From Mytilisepta virgata (Eukaryota > Mollusca > Bivalvia > Mytilida > Mytilidae): a stretch of 64,000 bases of DNA. Location of the stretch: contig CM051521.1 in NCBI GenBank assembly GCA_028015205.1, positions 100,168,513 to 100,232,512 of the forward strand, given 5' to 3'. The notes under the pieces were generated by a model. It saw only the letters and a program-made list of their open reading frames with translations. It made no database searches and was not told the origin of the DNA. Below are positions 41,001 through 48,037 of the stretch, one piece after another; within the stretch, counting starts at the first letter, position 1; every line of letters begins with the position of its first letter. Position numbers and translations under genes: made by a program.

Positions 41001-42354
41001 CAGTGTATACAGGGACTGGGTACAGCTTGACTTGTGGTGTGGGTGGTAACATCATTTAAGGCCACACATCAACAAGATGTTATCCTTTTTATCCAATAAG
41101 ACTAGGTGTGTAATGATTCATCGATGCATTAATAGTATTAATCAACAATACATGTATACATGTAGTATTGTCAGTTCATAATCATGATATATTTCTGGAT
41201 TTGATGCACCATTTCCAGTTAAATTTTAAAATCCCCAGTCTGGTTTATTGACAGGAAAATTTTCAGTTGCATTGTCATTAATATCGGGTACCAGTTTCAC
41301 ATGTGTTATAAATTTCAATATGGCAAGAAAGAAACCCTTCTTTCATTTTATTAATCTCGCTATGAACAGAGTGAAAGTTCTCTCAGGGCTCCAAATTATC
41401 GTTTGTCCGATTGTCCAGTACCAGCCGAAAATCCAGCCGGACAAACGAAAACTGTAGTTGCCATTATGAAATATGAATTTGTGGAATTTTGTTTTGATAT
41501 AATGTTCGAATCCAACGTTAACATAATGTTAAATATCGGCAACCAGTTCTACGTGTTGCCCGTTTCTTTTTACACACACTTTTATAATGCAAAGAAAAAT
41601 CTAGAAACTACTAAAGGAAACCACTCAGATGTTTTAAAAAGCGTATTATTATAATACATGCAATTTGATCTATCAATTGAAACCGACATTGTTTGTAAAG
41701 GTTACAGTCTTCTTCTCAAAACATTTCATAATGTAGTATCAGAGGAGTATATTTTTGAAAAAATTTTGAGAAAGTTTGAATTTACAAAAACCGTGACCGA
41801 GAAAAAATACGCCAATGACATCCCTTAAATCCTTTTGACTATAGAAAAAGCAGTATAGGGTTAGGGACACCTGATAGTGAGACTGATTGGCTGTATACTC
41901 TGGGTCAGACAAGTTAATATCTCTGTACAAGTGGATTTACAAACAAGCAAGGAAAAAGTTATAGAGGCCTTTCTCTGTTGTACAATTGTTTCTTTATTTG
42001 CCAATTTGTAAATTTTGAGTGACAAAGTAAATAACCAATGTATCATGATATATTGGTATCACAAGAATATCGTGATATGTATCATATCAGGAGTTTTATC
42101 ATGGTATTGAGTACCATGATAAAACTCCTGATATGATACATATATATAAGATTAATAAGATATACCCCTTATGGTTTATTTTTCATACCTTTAGCATTAA
42201 GGGCATTAATGATAAGTAGATCCATATCTGTGTCATTTAGCTTTTTCCTCTGCATGATAGCTTCCTTGAGATCTCTTACAGAAATATGGAGACCATCAAA
42301 TGTGATGGAATCAAAGTCCAAACTGTTCTTAAATTTGTAATGGATACACGCCAT
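7121..42354 (-). CDS. RBBP6: RBBP6 orthologue (E3 ubiquitin ligase / 3'-end processing factor), 18 coding exons
   Basis: The coding exons read, in order, 42354-42189, 38153-38054, 33179-33146 (tentative), 25814-25761, 25110-25022, 24560-24452, 23846-23698, 23325-23156, 22942-22636, 22248-22164, 21316-21268, 20678-20651, 20369-20272, 19869-19692, 18804-18691, 18404-17814, 10662-9403 and 8078-7121. All junctions have GT/AG and phases that agree, giving 1512 codons. Seen in the protein: DWNN domain (about 1-85), CCHC knuckle (164-177), RING/U-box-like domain (267-307), a Pro-rich stretch (about 460-520), RS-rich region (about 545-770), then Lys/Glu/Ser-rich tail ending in poly-Lys/His clusters. 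This order is unique to RBBP6; the human protein is about 1790 residues, so this one is somewhat shorter in the tail. Known of the family (yeast Mpe1, human RBBP6): RNA 3'-end cleavage and polyadenylation in the nucleus, plus ubiquitin ligation. No premature stop or frameshift was seen. Confidence 0.95.
8340..8830 (+). repeat. AGGTCAAGGTCA-type repeat units in RBBP6 intron 17
   Basis: Three to four diverged units of about 145 bp share GAGGTCAAGGTC, CAGGTGTCAGACT(T/G)GCATGTA, CCACTAAGAACTA and GCTGAGAAATGGA. They are related to the arrays at 3690, 16500 and, inverted, 55745. Confidence 0.8.
9403..10662 (-). CDS. RBBP6: RBBP6 coding exon 17 (large charged exon)
   Basis: The exon of 1260 nt opens with RFDQRIYEEIFQDYIARFG, which fits the Tyr-rich YREWYEKYYKGYAAG area of human RBBP6, followed by LPPPPPPGQ and GMYFDPRKGVY. 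The rest is Lys/Glu/Ser/Asp-rich and probably disordered, with basic patches such as KKVKVVKKVKKVKK. It ends near KWERDDYNEDKSPD, which corresponds to human KWDKDDFESEEED. Phase 2 at both ends. Confidence 0.92.
10663..13124. other. RBBP6 intron 16, proximal part
   Basis: AT-rich intron sequence. No gene or element end was recognised. Confidence 0.45.
13653..15260 (-). mobile_element. HINE/Helentron-like element A3, nested in A2
   Basis: Plus-strand left end: CAAGAGGCTCACCAGAGCC (hairpin), then GCTCACCTGG. Right end: a (GACG)n run at 15175-15215, AAGTGATGGCAAAACCTCAC, then GGCCAGGTGAGCTAA. GCTCACCTGG and CCAGGTGAGC are inverse copies; the left one lies inside the hairpin, so the inverted repeats are asymmetric. 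The outer element reads AAAA before and TGAGG after the insert, with no target duplication. Inside are four blocks built on GGGCAATAACTCCTAAATGG. Confidence 0.72.
13890..14860 (+). repeat. internal tandem blocks of A3
   Basis: Four similar blocks begin near 13910, 14065, 14230 and 14550 (with a further partial one at 14705). Each has GGGCAATAACTCCTAAATGG or a variant, TTCAAAATTTCAGGGTAGGT, and CTCAACATGGCAAACATTTT or CTTGTCATGCTGATCAATTT. Confidence 0.75.
16480..16830 (+). repeat. AGGTCAAGGTCA-type repeat units, diverged
   Basis: Two or three diverged units with GAAACTGAGGTCAAGGTCAG (about 16585), ACCAAGAACTCTCTTTAGACC and TGGTGAGAAATGGACTTGAG. Same family as 8340-8830. Confidence 0.7.
17814..18404 (-). 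CDS. RBBP6: RBBP6 coding exon 16 (RS-rich domain)
   Basis: This exon of 591 nt is dominated by RS, SRSP and SPPPRRRS repeats, then a Tyr/Pro/Gly-rich end (YRGYRSPPTRAYSPPRYGG). RS domains are phosphorylated and mediate contacts among splicing and 3'-end factors. The exon is phase 2 at both ends and could be skipped without a frameshift. Confidence 0.9.
18691..18804 (-). CDS. RBBP6: RBBP6 coding exon 15 (start of RS region)
   Basis: It encodes PLDDYTRPSSERDQKKK and then SKSKSPRRRRTNSPRSRSRS, matching the transition from the KKKSKLDEF area to the RS repeats of vertebrate RBBP6. It is spliced in phase 2 at both ends. Confidence 0.88.
19692..19869 (-). CDS. RBBP6: RBBP6 coding exon 14 (proline-rich region and EFYRE motif)
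   Basis: It encodes a Pro-rich stretch (ALPPPGYRPLLYHP, FGVPPGFIPP) and then PLSEHEFYREKKRL, which lines up with human PLSREEFYREQRRL. The GTAAGT donor splits the codon after KA. Confidence 0.9.
20272..20369 (-). CDS. RBBP6: RBBP6 coding exon 13 (Pro/Gly-rich)
   Basis: It encodes VPPVPIPSIGGGYPPHIPP, the start of the proline-rich region that in human RBBP6 precedes the LSREEFYRE segment. Splice sites and phase (2 to 1) fit. Confidence 0.82.
20651..20678 (-). CDS. RBBP6: RBBP6 coding micro-exon 12 (28 nt)
   Basis: This 28-nt exon encodes AAKTTTSY between ATTACAG and GTATGT. The only support is splice-site quality and matching phase (1 to 2), but without it the flanking exons do not join in frame. 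Confidence 0.65.
20890..20981 (+). repeat. 46-bp exact tandem duplication in an RBBP6 intron
   Basis: The unit starting CGAATTTACTGTGTGTTATT at 20890 is repeated at 20936, ending ACAGCTATATCCT. It is a local duplication in the intron between coding exons 11 and 12. Confidence 0.9.
21268..21316 (-). CDS. RBBP6: RBBP6 coding exon 11 (short linker)
   Basis: This 49-nt exon encodes GIAVLSGRQAITTTSQ. A TTTTCAG acceptor and GTAGAA donor flank it, and the phase fits both neighbours (0 to 1). In vertebrate RBBP6 the same region is long, Ser/Pro-rich and poorly conserved. Confidence 0.7.
21565..22117 (-). mobile_element. HINE/Helentron-like element A4 in an RBBP6 intron
   Basis: Plus-strand left end ATAGGCTCAGTGGGCTGAGCC (hairpin) followed by TATCGCTCACCT. 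Right end CTCACATGGCCTTTGGCAAGGCGAGCTAA. The body has two units containing GGTTTCAGAGGA and TTTGTAAAGGACCTTCCATAG. It lies between coding exons 10 and 11, only 46 nt from the exon 10 donor. Confidence 0.72.
22164..22248 (-). CDS. RBBP6: RBBP6 coding exon 10 (acidic linker)
   Basis: The 85-nt exon encodes VKTIDLTSDPEPETPVLD followed by a Glu/Lys-rich tail. It is not conserved in sequence, but phase (2 to 0), a TTTTAAG acceptor and a GTAATA donor agree with both neighbours. IDLTSD resembles a SUMO-interacting motif; that reading is inference. Confidence 0.75.
22636..22942 (-). CDS. RBBP6: RBBP6 coding exon 9 (RING second half, Thr/Pro-rich linker)
   Basis: It begins IRNHLIEDEDHKCPTC, completing the RING-like domain, and continues through NVSPDKLI and VNNFKNET, all conserved in RBBP6. 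It then turns into a run of six prolines and a Thr-rich low-complexity region with three near repeats of VPKTT. Confidence 0.95.
23156..23325 (-). CDS. RBBP6: RBBP6 coding exon 8 (RING/U-box-like domain, first half)
   Basis: It encodes KKERPPFLP, then ELTCLLCKDLLTDAVV and IPCCGNSYCDEC. These hold the first zinc-binding Cys pairs of the RBBP6 RING-like domain. The intron splits the codon for the last Cys of this block. Confidence 0.95.
23698..23846 (-). CDS. RBBP6: RBBP6 coding exon 7 (TGIP segment)
   Basis: It encodes RMKRPTGIPHTF and GDGRYAVPTID, matching human RIKKSTGIPRSF and NTGKYAIPTID. This is the conserved linker between the knuckle and the RING-like domain. The donor GTAAGT splits the last Gln codon. 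Confidence 0.93.
24452..24560 (-). CDS. RBBP6: RBBP6 coding exon 6 (CCHC zinc knuckle)
   Basis: It carries CFKCNRTGHFIHNCP, a complete C-x2-C-x4-H-x4-C zinc knuckle preceded by PSPSYV, as in RBBP6 (human CFRCGKPGHYIKNCP). Such knuckles bind single-stranded nucleic acid; in the family this one contributes to RNA 3'-end processing. The acceptor is TTACAG and the donor GTAAGT. Confidence 0.95.
25022..25110 (-). CDS. RBBP6: RBBP6 coding exon 5 (SEEDKIKAMM segment)
   Basis: It encodes GSEEDKIKAMMKQST followed by KDFDPA, a strongly conserved RBBP6 stretch N-terminal to the zinc knuckle. The acceptor is TTAAAAG and the donor GTAAGA; the exon leaves in phase 2, and the split codon joins to the next exon as Asn in DPANYQKK (human DPINYMKK). 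Confidence 0.92.
25761..25814 (-). CDS. RBBP6: RBBP6 coding exon 4 (linker after DWNN)
   Basis: The exon has 54 nt, phase 0 to 0, and encodes QPQVQMPNPIVNKDNLAE. The NLAE end matches the human linker just before the conserved SEEDKIKAMM segment. The acceptor is TCAATAG and the donor GTGGGT. Confidence 0.8.
26480..27310 (-). mobile_element. HINE/Helentron-like element A5, tail eroded
   Basis: Plus-strand left end TTAGAGGCTCAAAAGAGCC (hairpin) with TATCACCCACCT. The body is a series of about 150-bp units with CCAATTGGC, GTTTCA and GGCAGCCATCTTGAATGG, as in A1 and A6. The microsatellite and the other end are not recognisable. RBBP6 intron 3. Confidence 0.6.
27838..28400 (+). repeat. tandem array, about 155-bp unit, three copies
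   Basis: The marker GCAATAACTCC(G/A)CCAAAACT recurs at about 27942, 28097 and 28257, followed each time by CATATGAATTTCATCAAAAT or a variant and by AAATAAATGTAGG. It lies in RBBP6 intron 3. Confidence 0.8.
30873..31785 (-). mobile_element. HINE/Helentron-like element A6 with a MITE inserted
   Basis: Plus-strand left end CTAGAGGCTCCCAGGAGCC (hairpin), then TTACCTGG. Right end TTAGGCCAGGTGAGCTAA. The body shares its units with A1 and A5. A 264-bp PIF/Harbinger-type MITE sits inside at 31293-31556. Confidence 0.72.
31293..31556. mobile_element. PIF/Harbinger-type MITE (264 bp)
   Basis: It begins GGCCTAGTTCGAT and ends ATCGAACTAGGCC, perfect 13-bp terminal inverted repeats. TAA flanks both sides (31290-31292 and 31557-31559). 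The host unit in neighbouring repeats reads GGCTCAGTGG, so removing the element and one TAA restores the expected GGCTAAGTGG. TAA/TTA duplications are the hallmark of PIF/Harbinger. No transposase is inside. Confidence 0.88.
33146..33179 (-). CDS. RBBP6: possible RBBP6 micro-exon 3 (34 nt)
   Basis: This is a 34-nt open stretch bounded by AG and by CAG|GTCATC. It is one way to bridge the phase gap between the exons at 38054 and 25814: it enters in phase 2, leaves in phase 0, and would add PVLQEENRRVQ after a junction Phe. With it the linker between the DWNN domain and the NLAE segment is 37 residues, close to the human 41. The polypyrimidine tract is weak and the residues are not conserved, so another exon could do the same job. 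Confidence 0.35.
33180..37590. other. RBBP6 intron sequence, no gene recognised
   Basis: AT-rich. It contains a (TA)n run at about 34315-34333 and, at 36888-36904, the short palindrome CTCGCCATTTTGGCGAG within a stretch starting CAGTGTGTGAACTC that resembles the end of a hAT MITE. No coding segment is supported. Confidence 0.4.
37591..37748. mobile_element. small hAT-like MITE (158 bp)
   Basis: The left end CAGTGTGGGAAGTT and the right end AAGTTCCCACACTG form terminal inverted repeats with an 11-bp perfect outer part starting CAGTG, typical for hAT. No clear target duplication is visible. Confidence 0.65.
38054..38153 (-). CDS. RBBP6: RBBP6 coding exon 2 (DWNN domain, second part)
   Basis: It encodes AYKDEDEMIPKNASVIVARI, the second half of the DWNN domain (human: DDNALIPKNSSVIVRRI). 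A TTTTCAG acceptor and a strong GTGAGT donor flank 100 nt. It enters in phase 1 and leaves in phase 2. That exit phase does not fit the next certain exon at 25814 (phase 0), so at least one exon is expected between them. Confidence 0.9.
38626..38700 (+). repeat. dispersed repeat, about 75 bp, copy 1
   Basis: The segment containing TTGTTTGTAAAGGTTACTGT and CATTTCATAATGTAGTATCA is nearly identical to 41691-41765. Confidence 0.85.
38930..39400 (+). repeat. tandem array, about 160-bp unit, two and a half copies
   Basis: Units carry ACAAAAAACTCAA(T/A)AACTCTA, TTTTGAATCATCA(A/C)CAAAAAG, GTTTTAAGCAATAATC and TTTTTGAGATACGG(T/C). The two full copies are separated by runs of C and T. RBBP6 intron 2. 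Confidence 0.8.
41691..41765 (+). repeat. dispersed repeat, about 75 bp, copy 2
   Basis: Nearly identical to 38626-38700, same orientation, 3 kb away. The two copies lie in neighbouring RBBP6 introns. Confidence 0.85.
42075..42143. repeat. perfect inverted repeat, 32-bp stem and 5-nt loop
   Basis: 42075-42106 is the exact reverse complement of 42112-42143, with loop TTGAG between. It lies in RBBP6 intron 1, about 45 nt beyond the exon 1 donor, so the nascent transcript would form a perfect 32-bp hairpin close to that splice site. Confidence 0.95.
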
Positions 42355-42375
42355 GGCTTTCTGTGGTCTGCTCCT
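42189..42375 (-). CDS. RBBP6: RBBP6 exon with start codon (DWNN domain, first part)
   Basis: The exon encodes MACIHYKF, then the signature FDGLHIS and DLKEAIM segments, matching the start of the DWNN ubiquitin-like fold, which begins at the extreme N terminus in all RBBP6 proteins. The ATG is at 42354-42352. A TTTACAG acceptor ends at 42376, only 21 nt before the ATG, so the gene has at least one upstream non-coding exon. The donor is GTATGA below 42189; the exon ends in phase 1. Confidence 0.93.
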
Positions 42376-44328
42376 CTGTAAACAATTGAAAGATTATATT
42401 TACACACATCTATCTGATATTTCAACTCTTCATTTGACATATGTTTTTTCACTTCCTAGAATATTCCTCTTTTGCTTTAGGCAAAATGTGCTTGTATTTG
42501 ACAATATTAAATACAGAATATGTGTATGTACATACATGACAGTGTTCCAGCCTTGATTAATTAGGGTAAAGGATATATATTGAGAATAAGGGGCACTTTA
42601 AGGCATTTCTAGATCGGAAAAGGGCAAACAAGATCAAGTCCACAAAATATTAATTCACTTTACTGTATATGGCTTTTTTGGGAATGTCTCACAGGTTTCT
42701 TTAAAATGAAAGTAAAAAGTATAACACTACCTTTTGCTTCCAATAGGAGATATTTTGGCACCACAGGATGTAAGGCCAGAGAAAATTTTTTGGTTTCCCC
42801 TAATATGGGAAAATTTTTAAGGCCAAAGGGGCAGGATTTTTTTTGTGTATCAATTGTGTTGCTATAGAATATTTGTTCTACACCCAGTCTATTTTTTTAC
42901 TTGACAACTGGTTGTTAAACTTAGGTGACTTAAATAACAAAGAACTGGTGTCCATGACCATGTATTCAATCTTTAACCCTTATTTCCGTACTTTGTATCG
43001 TTTGATGTGTACATTTGGGTATGTGGACCGCTAGAATACTGACGCTCGGTGCCGAGGTGGCCATTTTGGGGTATTTTAACAACAGTGGAGCGAAACGCTT
43101 TCAATCATTGTTATCATTCCGATCAGTTAAGCGCTTCTGCAATCTCGGTACCAAGGCGGAAAAAATTACCTTGACACTGATGTGCTTCTGAACAACAAAA
43201 TTGAAACGTATATGAAAAAATATTTAAACATTGCTGTATTGGAAAAAGACACGGTCGTTTTTTCTTCATTTTTCTTCTTGTTTGGTCGAAAAAAATAAAT
43301 GACTTGGCTGTTAAAAATATACCCGTTCGGGTTAAGGGGAACCAACAATCATTTTTCCCCCGCCTAAAAAACATTGAGGTGAAAGCAATGCTAAATCCTC
43401 ATATTTTATAATTGACTTCCATTATGAAAGTTAAAATTTTGAAAGCCAATTTAATTAAACTTTAAATGAGCTTTATAAAGAAAACTCAAACTTTACATTT
43501 CTTGAGTATCTAAATGATTTTGTATTTTGTCAGGACAAAGATTTATCACTTGGTTGGATGGTAACTTTGAATTAAATTTATATAGGATGTGATTTATTTT
43601 CACCTCAAATATGGTTGATTCAACATTACAGCAGTGCAAACTGTTTCTGATTGGTTTCTTTCATTGATCATGTGAGTGATGATGCTTCCAAAATATCCCT
43701 TATTGTCATATAAACGAATTATTGCTTTTTCCACGGTTGAAATGTCTCAAATATTTAATGAAAGCTGATTTTCTGATTTTTGTGTGCATTTCACTGATTT
43801 TTGCATCATATATGATGTCACACAAACAAATGTATTGTTGCAGAATATGTGCAAGTTTGATCCATGTTGACCATTAAGAATTGTTATTTTAAAAGTACAG
43901 AATAATAGTGAGGTCCACAGTATTTGATGTAGCGTTCAGTTGCTGAAATATGAGCGACGCACAGTGATGCCCTGTGTTCTGTTAGTTTCTTTGTGCTCCT
44001 GAATTCAGTATTGTTTACAACAAATGAGGGTCAAATCAGCAAAGCACTGCTTTAATTACCTTCTTGCAATATATTATGGAATATACTTGCTGTGGATTGA
44101 ATCAATGTTCTTCAAAAACTGGAGGAAGGAAGAACAACTGACAAGAGCTAAATTTGATAGTTACAAAAACACATATGCCCCATAAAGGGGACAATGGGAC
44201 ATACATGTATTCCTTTGTAGTAAAGGTGAAAAAATTCTAAATTCCAGACATTCGTGCACAATTTAAAAGGAAACCATAGAAGTAGCATTCAATAGTATGT
44301 CAATACTCAAATTCCAAATAGCATAAAT
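42376..44328. other. upstream region of RBBP6, no gene recognised
   Basis: No supported coding region was found. The stretch 43020-43160 is relatively rich in CpG and, on the minus strand, contains CAAAATGGCCACC, similar to a YY1 site. A possible donor, TCAAG|GTAATT, occurs on the minus strand at about 43170. This could be the promoter and non-coding first exon of RBBP6, but nothing here proves it. Confidence 0.3.
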
Positions 44329-47300
44329 CAGCGTTCTCCCCAGCCCAATATGGCGCTGCGGGACCGCAGCGCCTTAATTGACCGCAGCGCCTTGATTAGT
44401 AACACCGCAGCGTCATCGTGATTAAAGGTCAATTTGCAATAAAGAAGTATTTAACAACATTCAAGCACTTCTGTTTGCATTGTAATTAAGGTCTATTTAA
44501 ATTTACATGTCAATATGAATTGTAGCATCGATAATTATCTATTATGGGATAGCCAAACCTCAAATATGTGTATTCAGTTAAAATTAAAATGTGTATTTCC
44601 ATTGAAGTAAAAATAGATCGACTTTTTCTATTGGTTGGAAGTGACGACATTTGACCTTTAAACTTCTATTTTTATTTAGACTGTTCTTGCAAAAAGCATG
44701 ATAAAACTTCAAGAAAATATGGATTTTACGAAATAATTGCGCTTGTTTAAGTTCTTGGGATTAAGAAATAAAACGATCGCGAATGACTGTTGTCAAAAAT
44801 ATACGATCGGAAATGGAAAATCAACATTTCACATGTCAAAACGGTCGTAAGACAGGGAATGAAAACGCAATCATACCTGAAAATTGTACATGTATGTGCA
44901 TATTGTCATCCAGAATAAAATAATTTCAACGGTTGAAATATATACGTTTGACACATTTGACTGGAAGCCCTTCCGTTGTTTATTACAAAGTTTTGCGTGT
45001 GCAACACAAAGTTGGTAAAATTCACCTGTCACGAAAATCCGGTGTTTTTAATTCACATTTAGTGCCATGGAATATATGCGAATTATTTTGGACACCTTGG
45101 CATTTGTGACAATGGACGAAAATTGGATTATAAATACAAGACTCAAAATCGTTCTTCACATTCAGAAATTTTGTAGTAACAATGAATAAGAAAGGAGTTA
45201 AACGTTCACTTGGAGGAGGAATTAAGAATTTTTTTTCAGTTTTGCCTTCAAATAAAGAGAATGTATCAGCATTTGAAAATGCAAACCTGGAGGAAGAGGT
45301 AGTAGAAAGTGATGCCAGTGATGCTGAATTTGTAGAATCACCAAATCCGAAACGAACAAAGTCCAATGAGAATGGAAAACATCGTATATCAGGATTCAGT
45401 GAGAAATGGACATCTGAATTTCCCTGGCTTAGAAAAGTTGATGGAGGTTTGTGTAGTAAATTATTTAATTCTATTTATTCATTTATTTATATATTTTTTG
45501 AATTAAAAAAGGATGTTTTTTTTTTTTAATTTCCTATATCTATTACTTAGTATATGTATGTAGCACCTTCCAAGGAAGAAAAACCAATTTTGACTTTTCC
45601 AATGTAACTATATTTAAAACTTTTACACAATCGAGATTATTTTTTTTTCATTTTGATGATGTTCCAGTTGAAATATCGTAACTTTGCAAATAATTGAAGT
45701 ATTTGATATGGAATGCAATTAATAGGTATGCTATGTGACATGTGTATAAAGCACCAACGTAGACCTAAGAAGAGTGTCCCAGGGAAAGCAGTATGGGTTG
45801 ATTTGCCTTGTACCTGGTTGGTAAGGGAAAGTGTAGCAAGACACAACCGCAGTGAAACTCACAAGGAAGCAGTGGCCTTTGAAGGGGCAAGAGTTCTTGG
45901 GAGTCTTAGTACAGCAGTAGAGAAAGAAGAGAGTATTAATGAGATGGCTATGGAGGCAGCTATGAAGTGTCTGTACTGGCTATGTAAAAGAGAGCTACCA
46001 CACACCACAAACTATGTACCTCTTATGGATTTGTGTATGTTAACATTTCAATATACTTTTTTAGTTATCAATTTAGAGAAAGATGCACAACTTTGCCTAT
46101 TCATTGGTAATATTTACTTCAATCATTTAACTATAAATTTTGTGAATTTTTAGTTTAATTTTTTTATTATTTTATATTTACTAATTTAAGACATCTTGAA
46201 CTTTTTTTTAATTATTATAGGCAAAGACTTGGGTGTGGATGTTTTAAATGCACTTCATACAGGGGATAATGCAAAATACACATCTCAGAGATTCATACAG
46301 GAAGCCATATTATCCTTCCAAGTGGCAATAGAGAACCCTATCATAAATGATCTGAAAGACTCGCCATACTATAGCATTATGGTAGATGAGACTACAGATG
46401 TAGCAGTAAAAAAGGAACTGATACTTTATGTAAGGTAATGAATTTAAAACTTTCTATACTTATTTAATAAAGATATAAACATGATTTTTGTGCATTAATA
46501 AAAGTGGGAGTCTTTGTGAACAACAAGCTATATCATACATGCATGTTAGTCACTATTATAATTCTCATTTCAGATTTCTTAAGGAAGGTCAAAGTTCAAC
46601 CTACTTTCTTAGAATGTTGGAATTGTTAGATGGTAAAGCTGATACTATAAAGACAGCCATAGTTCAGAGCCTTGAGGGGTTTGGTGTGTCCCTGGAAAAA
46701 ATGTGTGCTATTGGCAGTGATGGTGCATCAGTTATGCTTGGGAAGAAGGGTGGTGTTGCAACACTTTTAAAACAGTATGTGCCACATCTGATTTCCAACC
46801 ACTGTGTAGCTCATCGACTTGCTCTTGCCAGTTCACAGGCTGCAGATGCTATCCCTTATGTAAAGAAATTCAAAGCCATTGTTGAACAGCTCTACAGATT
46901 TTACCAATACAGTGCAGTAAGAATGGCAGCCTTACATCAAATTCAGGTACCATTGATGTAAAATGTTTAATACCAACTTTTGCTCAATTTTTTTTAAAGC
47001 TAAATTTATGATAAATTTGTATTATAACTTGTGTCATTTTTTAAACAGAAAAAAATTGTCTAATTGCAGGAAATTCTTCATGAACCAGTTATAAAAATAA
47101 CTGAAGCAAAAGATGTAAGGTGGTTGTCTCATGACAAAGCTGTCCAGTCCATAAGGAAATGTCTGCCTTCAGTCATTACAAGTCTGGAGAGAGAGGCAAA
47201 GGAAAGATGTGATGCCCAAGCTTTAGGTCTTGCTACCTTTGTCCAGAAGTACCAATTCATTGCCACCTTGTACATGATGTGTGACTTCCTTCCACCATTG

Positions 47301-47406
47301 TCCATGTTGTCAAAGGCCTTACAGGTAATTACATGATTTTTTTATAATCTTGTATATAAAATGAAGAATATTCTTTTGTTAATATGTTTATTGATACATT
47401 TTTGTT

Positions 47407-47506
47407 TATGGGAATGATCAAATTCAGGTAATTTAAAATAACAAATAGCATAAATGTTGTATATATATTTTTTTATTTTTATGAATTCAGAGATTTTACT
47501 TTCTTA
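47407..47506 (+). repeat. 100-bp direct duplication inside the hAT transposase gene, copy 1
   Basis: These 100 bases are identical to 47938-48037. Copy 2 spans the last 21 coding bases of exon 7, its donor and the start of the next intron. Copy 1 sits in the intron before exon 6. The two copies start 531 bp apart. Confidence 0.95.
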
Positions 47507-47937
47507 TATTTTAGAAAAAAGATGCAGATTATACTGTTGTGAGACCTTTGGTAACTGGCACAATTAAAAGCATGGAGTCACTGAAAAGTCATCCAGGGGA
47601 GCATTTTAGGACAGTGGAATCTGCAATCTGCAAATTGAAAGATGAAAACTTTAAAATTGAACTTCCTTCAGATGATCAAAAAGAAAAGTTTCAAAACGAA
47701 GTAAGTTAATGTATATATTCTTTATTATTCTACAAGTGATTTTGCACAAAATGTAAATACATTTTTTTTCTTTCTATTTAATAAGAAATTTCATATCATT
47801 ACATTCTTTCAGGTCTATTTACCATACCTGAATAAAATTGTGAAAAATTTGGAGAAGAGATTCCCTGATTTACCTTTAATGGAGAGTTTCTCCATGCACC
47901 AGCAAACATTCCAGATGACCAAGAGGAGGTAGCTGTC

Positions 47938-48037
47938 TATGGGAATGATCAAATTCAGGTAATTTAAAATAACAAATAGCATAAATGTTGTATATATATT
48001 TTTTTATTTTTATGAATTCAGAGATTTTACTTTCTTA
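47938..48037 (+). repeat. 100-bp direct duplication, copy 2 (exon 7 end and intron)
   Basis: This is the apparent original copy, because its coding part (VYGNDQIQ) is conserved protein in this transposase family and joins in phase to exon 8. See copy 1 at 47407. Confidence 0.95.

Noticed and set aside
43123..43374. 83-codon minus-strand frame upstream of RBBP6
   Set aside because: There is no homology or conserved motif; the stretch is better seen as possible promoter or 5' UTR sequence.
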